A stretch of 64,000 bases of DNA from Mycolicibacterium tusciae JS617 (GTDB taxonomy: Bacteria; Actinomycetota; Actinomycetes; Mycobacteriales; Mycobacteriaceae), in assembly GCF_000243415.2 (NCBI RefSeq), contig NZ_KI912270.1:682001-746000 (forward strand), read 5' to 3'. The notes under the pieces are model-generated. The model was given only the letters and a program-made list of their open reading frames with translations, was not told the origin of the DNA and did not search any database. A program made the translations under genes and the position numbers. This document shows, one piece after another, positions 25,513 through 33,188 of this stretch; the stretch's first letter is position 1; every line of letters begins with the position of its first letter.

Positions 25513-27192
25513 ATGACCGCCAACACTCAGCAGATATCCGACATCACCACCACTGATGCATGGCAGGCGTTGCAGCGGCATCACGACAATATCGGCAAGG
25601 AACACCTGCGCGAGCTCTTCGACCAAGACCCCGCCCGCGGGACCGAACTGGTGTTGACGGTCGGCGATCTCTATATCGACTACAGCAAGCACCGCGTCAC
25701 CCGAGAGACGCTGGCGCTGTTGGTCGACCTGGCTCGCGCGGCAGGCCTTGAGCAGCGCCGCGACGCAATGTTCTCCGGTGTGCACATCAATACTTCGGAG
25801 GATCGCGCGGTGCTGCATACCGCGCTGCGGTTACCGCGCGGTGCCGAGCTGTCAGTCGACGGCCAGAACGTCGTCTCCGACGTTCACGAGGTGCTCGACA
25901 AGATGGGCGACTTCACCGACCGGTTGCGTAGCGGCGAGTGGACCGGCGCGACCGGCGAGCGCATCACGACCGTCGTCAACATCGGGATCGGCGGATCCGA
26001 TCTCGGCCCGGCGATGGTCACCCTCGGCCTGCGCCACTACGCCGACGCGGGTATCTCGGCACGGTTCGTATCCAACGTCGATCCCGCCGACCTGGTGGCC
26101 AAGCTCGACGGACTCGACCCAGCCACAACGCTTTTCATCGTCGCGTCCAAGACATTCTCGACACTGGAGACGCTGACCAACGCGACGGCCGCGCGTCGTT
26201 GGCTGATTGAAGGACTCGGCGGCGGTGCCGGACAGGGTGCCGTGTCCAAACACTTCGTGGCGGTGTCGACCAACAAGAAGCTGGTCGACGACTTCGGCAT
26301 CAACACCGAGAACATGTTCGGCTTCTGGGATTGGGTCGGTGGCCGCTACTCCGTAGACAGCGCGATCGGTCTTTCGGTGATGGCGGTCATCGGCCGTGAG
26401 CGGTTCGCGGAGTTCCTATCCGGGTTCCACATCGTCGACGAGCACTTTCGCACGGCGCCGCTGGAGGCCAACGCGCCAGTCCTGCTCGGCCTGATCGGGC
26501 TCTGGTACAACGAATTCTTCGACGCGGAAACCCGTGCGGTGCTGCCGTATTCGAACGACCTGTCGCGGTTCGCGGCCTACCTGCAGCAGCTCACCATGGA
26601 ATCAAACGGAAAGTCCGTTCGCGCCGACGGCTCACCGGTCACGACGAGCACCGGCGAGATCTTCTGGGGCGAGCCGGGAACCAATGGCCAGCACGCGTTC
26701 TACCAACTGCTGCATCAGGGAACCCGGTTGGTGCCCGCCGATTTCCTCGGGTTCTCCCAGCCGACCGATGACCTGGCGACCGCGGACGGCACGGGCAGCA
26801 TGCACGACCTGTTGATGAGCAACTTCTTTGCCCAGACCCAGGTGCTGGCGTTCGGCAAGACCGCCGAGGAGATTGCCGCCGAGGGCACACCACAGGATGT
26901 GGTCCCGCACAAGGTGATGCCGGGCAACCGGCCCAGCACATCGATCTTGGCCACCAAGCTGACACCGTCGGCGCTCGGTCAGTTGATCGCTCTCTACGAG
27001 CACCAGGTCTTCACCGAGGGTGTCGTCTGGGGCATCGACTCGTTCGACCAGTGGGGCGTGGAGCTAGGCAAGACCCAGGCCAAGGCGCTGCTCCCGGTGA
27101 TCATCGGCGACGGCTCCCCCGCCGAGCAGTCGGATTCCTCGACCGACGCACTGGTGCGGCATTACCGAGCCGAGCGCGGCCGCTCCGCCTAA
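25513..27192 (+). CDS. pgi: glucose-6-phosphate isomerase
   Basis: A 559-residue glycolytic and gluconeogenic enzyme interconverting glucose-6-phosphate and fructose-6-phosphate. Family signatures are present: [33 protein letters not shown], the PGI signature around [46 protein letters not shown], and [11 protein letters not shown]. The length is normal. The stop codon is directly followed by the left arm of a large hairpin whose loop now carries an IS1182-family element. Confidence 0.97.
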   Translation: MTANTQQISDITTTDAWQALQRHHDNIGKEHLRELFDQDPARGTELVLTVGDLYIDYSKHRVTRETLALLVDLARAAGLEQRRDAMFSGVHINTSEDRAVLHTALRLPRGAELSVDGQNVVSDVHEVLDKMGDFTDRLRSGEWTGATGERITTVVNIGIGGSDLGPAMVTLGLRHYADAGISARFVSNVDPADLVAKLDGLDPATTLFIVASKTFSTLETLTNATAARRWLIEGLGGGAGQGAVSKHFVAVSTNKKLVDDFGINTENMFGFWDWVGGRYSVDSAIGLSVMAVIGRERFAEFLSGFHIVDEHFRTAPLEANAPVLLGLIGLWYNEFFDAETRAVLPYSNDLSRFAAYLQQLTMESNGKSVRADGSPVTTSTGEIFWGEPGTNGQHAFYQLLHQGTRLVPADFLGFSQPTDDLATADGTGSMHDLLMSNFFAQTQVLAFGKTAEEIAAEGTPQDVVPHKVMPGNRPSTSILATKLTPSALGQLIALYEHQVFTEGVVWGIDSFDQWGVELGKTQAKALLPVIIGDGSPAEQSDSSTDALVRHYRAERGRSA

Positions 27193-27220
27193 GCGATTGC
27201 GGTGCGCGCGCGGTCGCTCA
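27193..27220 (+). terminator. left arm of bidirectional terminator interrupted by IS1182 element
   Basis: This 28-nt arm starts at the base after the pgi stop. It pairs with 29111-29138 at 23 of 28 positions, including an unbroken GGTGCGCG and TCGCTCA. The insertion lies exactly in the loop, so the ancestral hairpin separated pgi from the convergent membrane-protein gene. Confidence 0.75.
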
Positions 27221-27252
27221 GCGGGTTGTTTCGAAATGGCGTGTCGGTGTGA

Positions 27253-29021
27253 GTGCCTGATTTGTTGGTCGTCGAGAATGTGTTGGTGGCCAAGGGGTAT
27301 CGACCGGTAGTGCGTGATCAGCAGTTCTTAGTTCCGCCGGATATGCGGGAGTGGCTGCCTGCGGATCATTCGGTGTGGGCGTTGATCGGGATCGTGGAGG
27401 GGTTGGACACCTCGGCGTTTCACCACCAGCGACGGACCGGTGGTGTCGGGCGGGCCGGGTATGACCCCGACATGTTGGTGACGCTGCTGATCTGGGCGTG
27501 GTCGCAGGGGGTGCGGTCCTCGCGTCGGATCGAGCGGGCGTGTGCTGATGTGGTGTCTTATCGGGTGATCTGTGCTGGTGATGGGCCTGATCACGTCACG
27601 ATCGCGCGGTTTCGCGCCGAGAACCACGCCGCGTGTGAGCAGTTGTTCACCGAGGTGTTGATGTTGGCTGCCGGGCTGGGGTTGGGCCGGCTGGAGACTG
27701 TGGCACTCGACGGAGTCAAGATCGCCTCGAACGCGTCGCTGTCGGCCAACCGCACCACCTCGGGGCTAGCCAAGGCCGCCGCGGCGGAGGCGGCCCGAAT
27801 CGCCAAGGCTGCGGCGGCCGCACACGAAGCCACTGATGCCGCCGAGGACGAGATGTTTGGCGACGATAACCCGGGGTCGGTACCGGCCGAGTTGACCGAT
27901 CCGGCGGTGCTGGCTAAACGCATCGCCGAAGCGCTGGCACGGCGCAACGCCGAGGACACCGCCCAGGGGCCCGCCGCCGATGATGGTGCACCGGCTGCGG
28001 AATCGGTTGAGCTCGAACGGGTTGCCCACGACCGATCGGGGCGCATCGCCCAAGCCCAGGCCCGCATCGACGCCGAGATCGCCGCCGAACGCGCCGAACG
28101 CGACGCCTTGGTGGGCAAGTATCTGGCGCGCATCGCGGCCGGGGAGAAGATGACCGGCCGGATCCCCGGCCGGCGCCCAGGTGGCGATGGCCGAGCGGGT
28201 GCTGGCCGCGGCGGTGGCCAGGTCGCAGGCCAAACACCAGAGTTGGGCCGCACGCGGCGCGGTCGGCGCCCGACGTCGGGGGCGCTCACCGGCGCCCGTC
28301 GAGCAGAACGCCCGGGTCCGTCAGGCGCGAGCGCGACTGGAGCGGGCCCGGGCCGCGCAGGTGGCTGCCGCCCAGGCCGCCACCAACGTCGAACGCACGG
28401 CCAATCTAACCGATCCCCAATCACGGATCCAGCCGTTGCGCGGGGGTGGCTGGCTGCAGGGCTACAACTGCCAGGCAGTCACCGCCGCTGACGGGCTGAT
28501 CGTGGCCACCGGGGTGGGCACCAGCCCCGGTGGACAACCAGTACTACACCGACATGATCGACAAGGCCATCAAGTCCGCGGACCTGATCACCGGCCACCG
28601 CCGCGATGACACATCAACCACGGCCACCGCCTCCTCGATCGCGATGGTGCTCGCCGACGCCGGCTACTGCACGAACGAGAACCTGACCGCGCCAGGACCA
28701 GACCGGCTGATCGCTACCGGCAAGGCCCGCGACGTGCACCACGCGGCCACCGAACATCCCACTCAAGGGCCACCGCCCACCGACGCCGATCCGATCGCGG
28801 CGATGGCTCACCGGTTACGCACCCCGCAGGGAATCATTCAGTACGCCATGCGATCTCACATCGCCGAGACACCATTCGGACATGCCAAGCACAACCTCGG
28901 ATTCCGCCGATTCACCGGCAGAGGCCTGGCCCGAGCACGCAGCGAATGGACATTCCACGCCGCGGTCCACAACATCGGCAAGATCCTCAACCACCTCGCC
29001 AGCACACCACTGCCCGCCTGA
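27253..29021 (+). pseudogene. IS1182-family transposase with two +1 frameshifts
   Basis: The frame starts at GTG 27253 with the family N-terminus (YRPVVRDQQFLVPPDMREWLP, then FRAENHAACEQLF and VALDGVKIASNAS). It is lost after GRIPGR near 28165. The next frame carries QVAMAERVLAAAVARSQ to GWLQGYNCQAVT, the third carries DNQYYTDMIDKAI to the C-terminal RSHIAETPFGHAKHNLGFRRF. Both shifts fit one extra C in a CCCC run (28164-28167 and 28525-28528); removing one C at each site restores IPAGAQVAMAE and TSPVDNQYY. As written it cannot yield an intact transposase. A sequencing error in homopolymers is an alternative. Confidence 0.85.
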
Positions 29022-29050
29022 TCGGGCGGCCCCAGTACTAACACTCACCA

Positions 29051-29087
29051 TCGATCCAGCGACGAACTATGCCCGTCGATCCAGCGA
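29051..29087 (+). repeat. short direct repeat in the IS1182 right end
   Basis: TCGATCCAGCGA occurs at 29051-29062 and 29076-29087, a 25-bp period, between the transposase stop and the right inverted repeat. It may be a subterminal transposase-binding site. Confidence 0.5.
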
Positions 29088-29110
29088 GAACTTCAATTCG
29101 AGACAGCCCG

Positions 29111-29138
29111 TGAGCGAACGTTCGCGCACCGAAATCAC
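29111..29138 (-). terminator. right arm of the IS1182-interrupted terminator
   Basis: The partner of 27193-27220, ending two bases before the stop codon of the membrane-protein gene on the - strand (29141). With the element in place the two arms are 1.9 kb apart. The inner part, GCGAACGTTCGC, is itself palindromic and may still form a small hairpin. Confidence 0.7.
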
Positions 29139-29140
29139 AC

Positions 29141-29686
29141 TTAGGCGTCCGGGTTCGGGCGGATCCAGCCCAGGATCATCGCAGGCAGGCAGCCGCCGAT
29201 CAGCAGGACCGTCATCGCCATCAGCCCGCCGGCATACGCCATATCGACGTCGGTTCCCCCGGTGCTCACCGATCCGAAGATCAGGTAGCCGATGGGCAGC
29301 AGCATCAGGTTCTGCGTGACCGTCAGGCCGATGGACCGCGCGGTGTTGCGCTGCTGCACCTCGTACTCGTCCAGTGCCGCCTGCGGTGCATCGCCCTGCC
29401 TGCCGGACACGATCTGCAACACAATCCAGAGCGGGAAGAAGATCACGCACGCGGGCAGCCAGAGCAACGGTGCCCATCGAATCCCGAACGCGCACATCAC
29501 ACTTACCAGGGCCATGAAGGCGAACGTGGCCGCCAACCCGACCACCAGCGCACGGCGGCGTCCTTGCGTACGCCAGCGTGGAAGCGAATGGGCGTACAAG
29601 CGCTCGTACTTGAGAAACCGCCGGGTGCGGAAGTTCTGATACCTGTCGATGAGCGTCGGGTCAGTCTGCGTGGTCGAGCTGGACAT
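29141..29686 (-). CDS. four-TM membrane protein paired with an XRE regulator
   Basis: A 181-residue protein with four hydrophobic helices, in two pairs (about residues 48-70, 73-95, 124-145 and 150-172), separated by a polar loop. A basic N-terminal region (RTRRFLKYERLYAHSLPRWR) precedes them. No catalytic motif or named family was recognised. The start ATG lies 10 bp after a strong GGAGG inside the end of the XRE gene, so the two are translationally linked. Pairs of a short XRE-type regulator with a small membrane protein are common in bacteria; the membrane partner may sense or transport a membrane-active compound. Function unknown. Confidence 0.75.
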   Translation of the reverse strand: MSSSTTQTDPTLIDRYQNFRTRRFLKYERLYAHSLPRWRTQGRRRALVVGLAATFAFMALVSVMCAFGIRWAPLLWLPACVIFFPLWIVLQIVSGRQGDAPQAALDEYEVQQRNTARSIGLTVTQNLMLLPIGYLIFGSVSTGGTDVDMAYAGGLMAMTVLLIGGCLPAMILGWIRPNPDA

Positions 29687-29969
29687 CGGCTTCGCCTCCT
29701 CGTTGCATGGGTCTGGAGTAGAGCTCGGTGGACAGAGGCGTGAACGGGGTGCGCGAGAACACCGCCTCCACGGGCAGCCCGAAGACGTCGCAGATCCGGA
29801 ACGCCAGGTCGAGGCTTGGAAAGTGGTCGCCTCGTTCCAGTGCGCCGACAGTCTGCGGGTTGACGTCGACCAACTCCGCGAGTTGCGCCCGAGTCATCCG
29901 CCGCTCCGCGCGCAGGACGCCGATGCGGTTATGGATAGGGAGGGCATCGCCTCGCCTCACCGGACTCAT
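29661..29969 (-). CDS. XRE-family transcriptional regulator
   Basis: A 102-residue DNA-binding protein. The helix-turn-helix covers roughly residues 15-70: RIGVLRAERRMTRAQLAELVDVNPQTVGALERGDHFPS as the HTH_3 core, then FRICDVFGLPVEAVFS. A short acidic tail follows. The end overlaps the start of the membrane-protein gene by 26 bp. The upstream region has a consensus -35 (TTGACA on the - strand, 30005-30000) flanked by GTTGTA/TACAAC elements, which suggests autoregulation. The ligand, if any, is unknown. Confidence 0.85.
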   Translation of the reverse strand: MSPVRRGDALPIHNRIGVLRAERRMTRAQLAELVDVNPQTVGALERGDHFPSLDLAFRICDVFGLPVEAVFSRTPFTPLSTELYSRPMQRGGEADVQLDHAD

Positions 29970-30016
29970 GCAACATAGTGTTGTAAAAACCTAACAACTT
30001 GTCAAGCTTCTACAAC
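29970..30016 (-). promoter_or_regulatory. promoter and dyad for the XRE-membrane protein operon
   Basis: GTTGTA (29980-29985) and TACAAC (30011-30016) form an inverted pair around a consensus -35 TTGACA (30005 down to 30000, - strand). A further TAACAAC lies in between. The region is AT-rich compared with its surroundings. It is a likely autoregulated promoter. Confidence 0.5.
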
Positions 30017-30017
30017 A

Positions 30018-30058
30018 GCAGCGCGGCACACACCCGCAAGGGGCGTGTACCGCGCTGC
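30018..30058 (-). terminator. hairpin terminator of the Gly-rich secreted protein gene
   Basis: GCAGCGCGG (30018-30026) pairs with CCGCGCTGC (30050-30058); the stem continues inward over ACAC/GTGT to about 17-18 bp with two mismatches or wobbles and a loop of about four bases. It follows the stop of the - strand gene at 30076 and insulates the XRE promoter. Confidence 0.7.
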
Positions 30059-30075
30059 AGTTGACTTATGCCGGG

Positions 30076-30456
30076 TTAGGGCGCGGGGATATTGATGCAG
30101 CCGACATTCGGCAGACATCCGGCCGCGCCGTCGGGACCTGCCGTGCCGCCGGGTCCGACGGGCGACAGCGATCCACTAGCTCCACCAGGGCCCGCGGAAC
30201 CACCAGGTCCGTTGGGGATTACACCGGAGGCGCCGCCGCCGTCAGCAGTGCCAACTGGGCCACCCGGAATGTTCACGTCGGCACCGCCACCGGGGCCGGC
30301 GTTGATATTGCCGAGGTTGGCACACGGTGTGCCATCAGCGTTCACACATGGCGGAGGCGGCGCTGGCTGAGCACCGGCGATGGGCGCGGCGGCGATCGCA
30401 GCGGCCGCAGCACCCGCGAACAGGAAAGGCGTCAACTTCGTCAGTTTTGTGTTCAT
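30076..30456 (-). CDS. secreted Gly/Pro-rich mycobacterial protein
   Basis: A 126-residue protein with a signal peptide (MNTKLTKLTPFLFAGAAAAA, cut near AGAQP). The mature part is low complexity: GPGG, GGP and GGA repeats flanked by two cysteine pairs (PPPCVNADGTPCAN near the start and GCLPNVGCINIP near the end), which could lock the two ends together by disulfides. No enzymatic motif. Such small exported proteins are common in mycobacteria; a structural or surface role is possible but not shown. It is a single gene ending at a strong hairpin. Confidence 0.7.
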   Translation of the reverse strand: MNTKLTKLTPFLFAGAAAAAIAAAPIAGAQPAPPPPCVNADGTPCANLGNINAGPGGGADVNIPGGPVGTADGGGASGVIPNGPGGSAGPGGASGSLSPVGPGGTAGPDGAAGCLPNVGCINIPAP

Positions 30457-30502
30457 GAAAGTGGGCTACCACGACCGCAGCGCCGTTAAACCTGAAGCGC
30501 TC

Positions 30503-31252
30503 CTAAGCAAACCGCTTTGCGAGCCGCGGTGGGAGCACGCGCATCAAATGGACCAGCGGTCCCCATGGCCACCATGGAACGGCCGCCCGGCCCGTCTCGC
30601 GCTCCATCGCATCGACCATCGCCTTGACGCCGGTCTCGTTGTCCACCATCAACAGCGTCGACCCCGACTTCGCCGTCATCTCGGATTCGATGTATCCCGG
30701 TTCCAGCGTGGTCACCTTGATCGGACCACTGAGGTATTCGGCACGCAGCGACTCTCCGAGAGACGACACGCCGGCCTTGCTCGCTGCATAAGCGGCCTTC
30801 ACGCCGGGTACGCCCTTGTTGCCGAGTACCGACGACACCAGCACCAGATGTCCTCCGCCGGAGGCCTTGAACATCTCCAGCGCCGTCTCGATTTGGACCA
30901 GCGCCGCAACGAGATTCGTCTCGATGGTGGCCTTATTGGCCCACAGTTTGCCCGATCCGAGCGGCGCGCCCTTCCCGATGCCCGCGTTGACGATGACGCG
31001 GTCGATACCACCCAACTCGTCGGAGAGTTCGGTGAATACCTTGGGTACTTGCTCGTGGTCGTTGACGTCGAGCGCGGCGACGGCCACCGAGATGCCGGGA
31101 TGGGCCTCGAGCAGTTCTGCCTTCAGTTCGTCGAGCCGGTCGATGCGGCGGGCGCACAACGCGAGATCGCGGCCCTTGGCCGCAAATGCGCGCGCCATGC
31201 CCTCGCCCAGCCCTGAGCTGGCACCGGTGATCAAGATCTTCTGTCGAGTCAC
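30503..31252 (-). CDS. SDR-family oxidoreductase (Rv0945-like)
   Basis: A 249-residue classical short-chain dehydrogenase/reductase. The cofactor loop is TGASSGLGEGMA, the NAG motif is VIVNAGIG, the catalytic Ser is in LVLVSSVLG and the YxxxK pair is in AAYAASKAG. An Arg in CARRIDRLDEL just after the second beta strand favours NADP(H). The substrate cannot be read; the C-terminal hydrophobic WWPWGPLVHLM suggests a lipophilic substrate or membrane contact. The promoter region overlaps that of the divergent secreted chorismate mutase, with starts 11 bp apart. Confidence 0.9.
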   Translation of the reverse strand: MTRQKILITGASSGLGEGMARAFAAKGRDLALCARRIDRLDELKAELLEAHPGISVAVAALDVNDHEQVPKVFTELSDELGGIDRVIVNAGIGKGAPLGSGKLWANKATIETNLVAALVQIETALEMFKASGGGHLVLVSSVLGNKGVPGVKAAYAASKAGVSSLGESLRAEYLSGPIKVTTLEPGYIESEMTAKSGSTLLMVDNETGVKAMVDAMERETGRAAVPWWPWGPLVHLMRVLPPRLAKRFA

Positions 31253-31263
31253 GCGGTCAGCTT

Positions 31264-31851
31264 ATGCATGATGGTGGGGTGATCCCGAATCGAAGTTCAC
31301 TTTTACTGGGCGCTGCCCTGTTCGCCGGCCAAGTCGCACTGGCTCCAACCGCCGCGGCCCAGCCCTTCTTCCCTTTCCAGCAGCTGGTGGACGCCGCGGC
31401 GCAGCGGTTGGCGACGGCCGATCCGGTGGCAGCCACCAAGTGGATCAACGGCGGACCCATCACCGACCCCGCGAGGGCCAACCAGGTGCTCGACTCAGTG
31501 GCGGCCGACGCGACGGCGCACGGCATCGACCCGCAGTATGTGCGGGAGGTCTTCACCGACCAGATCGCCGCGAACGAAGGAGTCCAGTACACCCGGTTCG
31601 GCCAGTGGAAGTTCGATCCCGGTACTGCACCAACGAGCGCACCGGACCTTGCCGAATCGCGCACGCAGATAAACGGTTTGAACAAGATCCTGGTGGACGA
31701 GATTGCCCTACACTGGAATTCACTGCACAGTCAGGGCTGCGCCCAGGATCTCGCAGACGCAAAGGCCGCAGTGGTCAATGCGCGCGGACTGGATCCGCTG
31801 TATCAACAGGCGCTGACGTCGGCTACCCAGTCCTACTGCCAACCTACTTGA
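31264..31851 (+). CDS. secreted chorismate mutase (AroQ-gamma, Rv1885c-like)
   Basis: A 195-residue protein if started at ATG 31264 (GTG 31279 is possible). A signal peptide with hydrophobic core SLLLGAALFAGQVAL and cut near TAAAQ precedes an all-helical mature domain. Family residues are clear: LVDAAAQRLATADPVAATKW, then VFTDQIAANEGVQYTRFGQWK, and the C-terminal LYQQALTSATQSYC. Two cysteines (QGCAQD and SYCQP) can make the known disulfide. The enzyme converts chorismate to prephenate outside the cytoplasm; its purpose there is unresolved. Its last bases overlap the convergent glycosylase gene by 8 bp. Confidence 0.9.
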   Translation: MHDGGVIPNRSSLLLGAALFAGQVALAPTAAAQPFFPFQQLVDAAAQRLATADPVAATKWINGGPITDPARANQVLDSVAADATAHGIDPQYVREVFTDQIAANEGVQYTRFGQWKFDPGTAPTSAPDLAESRTQINGLNKILVDEIALHWNSLHSQGCAQDLADAKAAVVNARGLDPLYQQALTSATQSYCQPT

Positions 31852-32767
31852 GCAGGCGCGACATTCGCCGATCCGCCAGGATCTTGCCGCCCGTCTGACA
31901 CGTCGGGCAGTACTGGAATGACTTGTCCGCGAAGGACACCTCGCGCACCGTGTCGCCGCACACCGGGCAGGGCAGTCCGGTTCGCGCATGCACACGCAGC
32001 CCAGAGCGCTTCTCCCCCTTCAGCGTCGCGGCGCCCTGACCCACCGAGCGGCTGACCGCGTCGGTCAGCACCGAGATCATCGCGTCGTGCAGGGCGGCCA
32101 GCTGCGCTTCGGTGAGCTTGCCAGCCGTCGCGAACGGCGAGAGCTTCGCGACGTGCAGGATTTCGTCGCTGTAGGCGTTGCCGATTCCGGCGATCACCTT
32201 CTGATCGGTGATGACGGTTTTGATCCGGCCGGTGTTTCCGGCGAGCACTCCTGCCAGTTCCTCCGGTCCCAACGACAGCGCGTCGGGGCCCAGTGCGGCG
32301 ATGCCCGGCACTTTGTTCGGGTCGTCGACCAGCCATACTGCCAGCCGCTTCTGCGTGCCGGCCTCGGTGAGGTCGAATCCCGGAGCCGCCCCGGCGGCGA
32401 CATTGGAGCCCGGAGCCGCCCCGGCGGCGACATTGGGCCCCGGAGCCGCCCCGGGAGTCCCGAGATGGACCCGTAGGCCGATCGGCCCCTTGCCCGGCTT
32501 CAGCGGTGCCGCCGCGAGCTTGTCGGACCAGCGCAGCCAGCCGGCGCGCGACAGATGGGTGATCAGGTGCAGATCGCCGGACTGTACGCCGAGGTACTTG
32601 CCCCACCGGTTGGCATCGGTGACGGTCTGGCCGTGCAGCACTGCGATCGCCGGATCGAACGTCTTGAGCACCGAGAACGCCGACACGTCGATGCGTCGGA
32701 TCGTCAGCCCGACGGCATGGCGACGCAGATGATCGGCAAGCGCTTCGATCTCTGGCAGTTCAGGCAT
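31844..32767 (-). CDS. Fpg/Nei-family DNA glycosylase with decapeptide insert (Rv0944-like)
   Basis: A 307-residue base-excision repair glycosylase/AP lyase. The N-terminal MPELPEIEAL provides the catalytic Pro and Glu. The helix-two-turn-helix DNA-binding part lies around IAGIGNAYSDEILH, and the zinc finger has four cysteines in CPVCGDTV and YCPTCQTGG. A low-complexity insert at about residues 105-130 consists of GAAPGPNVAA, GAAPGSNVAA and a partial third copy. It interrupts the N-terminal beta domain in a loop and is unlikely to remove activity. The lesion specificity (Fpg or Nei type) cannot be assigned safely. It overlaps the secreted chorismate mutase gene tail to tail. Confidence 0.88.
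   Translation of the reverse strand: MPELPEIEALADHLRRHAVGLTIRRIDVSAFSVLKTFDPAIAVLHGQTVTDANRWGKYLGVQSGDLHLITHLSRAGWLRWSDKLAAAPLKPGKGPIGLRVHLGTPGAAPGPNVAAGAAPGSNVAAGAAPGFDLTEAGTQKRLAVWLVDDPNKVPGIAALGPDALSLGPEELAGVLAGNTGRIKTVITDQKVIAGIGNAYSDEILHVAKLSPFATAGKLTEAQLAALHDAMISVLTDAVSRSVGQGAATLKGEKRSGLRVHARTGLPCPVCGDTVREVSFADKSFQYCPTCQTGGKILADRRMSRLLK
32381..32454 (-). repeat. 30-bp in-frame tandem repeat within the glycosylase gene
   Basis: Two full 30-bp units (32381-32410 and 32411-32440) and about half a third unit are nearly identical. Each encodes ten residues (GAAPGxNVAA), so copy number changes would keep the frame. This is a candidate variable-number repeat. Confidence 0.85.
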
Positions 32768-32782
32768 GAGTCCAGTGTGCCG

Positions 32783-33184
32783 CTACCGGGCCGTCGTACG
32801 CTCGGCCGAGCCGACCACGAGCGACAAGAGCCAACTCACGATCGACAACACGATCGCGGCCCAGATCGCCGTCCACCAGAAGTCGTCGATGAACAAGCCC
32901 CAGTGGGTGGTGTGCTCGGTGATCCACGAAGTGATCCACAGCATTAGCGCATTGATCACGATATGGATCAGCCCGAGCGTCAGGATGTAAAGCGGGATCG
33001 AAATGAACTGCACGATCGGTTTGATGATCGCGTTGACCAGACCGAAGATGATGCCGACGACGAAGATGATGCCAACCCTCTGCAGCGTCGAATCACCGCC
33101 GACAAAGCGGATTCCGGGAACGATCAGGGTGACCACCCACAGCGCGAGCCCTGTCAGCGCCGCACGCAGCAGGAAAGATCCCAT
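32783..33184 (-). CDS. phage-holin-superfamily IV (4-TM) membrane protein
   Basis: A 133-residue membrane protein with the start at ATG 33184 (MGSFLLRAALTG); the longer frame upstream overlaps cobF and lacks support. Four transmembrane helices fill most of the protein, with VGIIFGLVNAIIKPIVQFISIP as the conserved part of PF04020, called mycobacterial 4-TMS phage holin. Despite the name, chromosomal copies are found across actinobacteria and there is no phage context here. The function is unknown. It follows cobF by 4 bp and may be cotranscribed with it. Confidence 0.82.
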   Translation of the reverse strand: MGSFLLRAALTGLALWVVTLIVPGIRFVGGDSTLQRVGIIFVVGIIFGLVNAIIKPIVQFISIPLYILTLGLIHIVINALMLWITSWITEHTTHWGLFIDDFWWTAIWAAIVLSIVSWLLSLVVGSAERTTAR

Positions 33185-33188
33185 GCGC

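Larger units (their letters stand above)
27222..29110 (+). mobile_element. IS1182-family insertion sequence in a hairpin loop
   Basis: About 1.89 kb. Imperfect terminal inverted repeats read CGGGTTGTTTCGAAAT (27222) and, on the other strand from 29110, CGGGCTGTCTCGAATT, matching at 13 of 16 positions. The single gene is an IS1182-type transposase, frameshifted twice. The element is flanked precisely by the two arms of a 28-bp hairpin rather than by a target duplication. IS1182-family members such as IS1272 are known to favour inverted-repeat targets. Confidence 0.82.

Noticed and set aside
32381..32454. CRISPR-like repeat
   Set aside because: The units are contiguous with no spacers, keep the reading frame and encode a decapeptide inside a glycosylase.
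32783..33184. Prophage indicated by a holin-family gene
   Set aside because: The family has ordinary chromosomal members in actinobacteria and no other phage gene is nearby.
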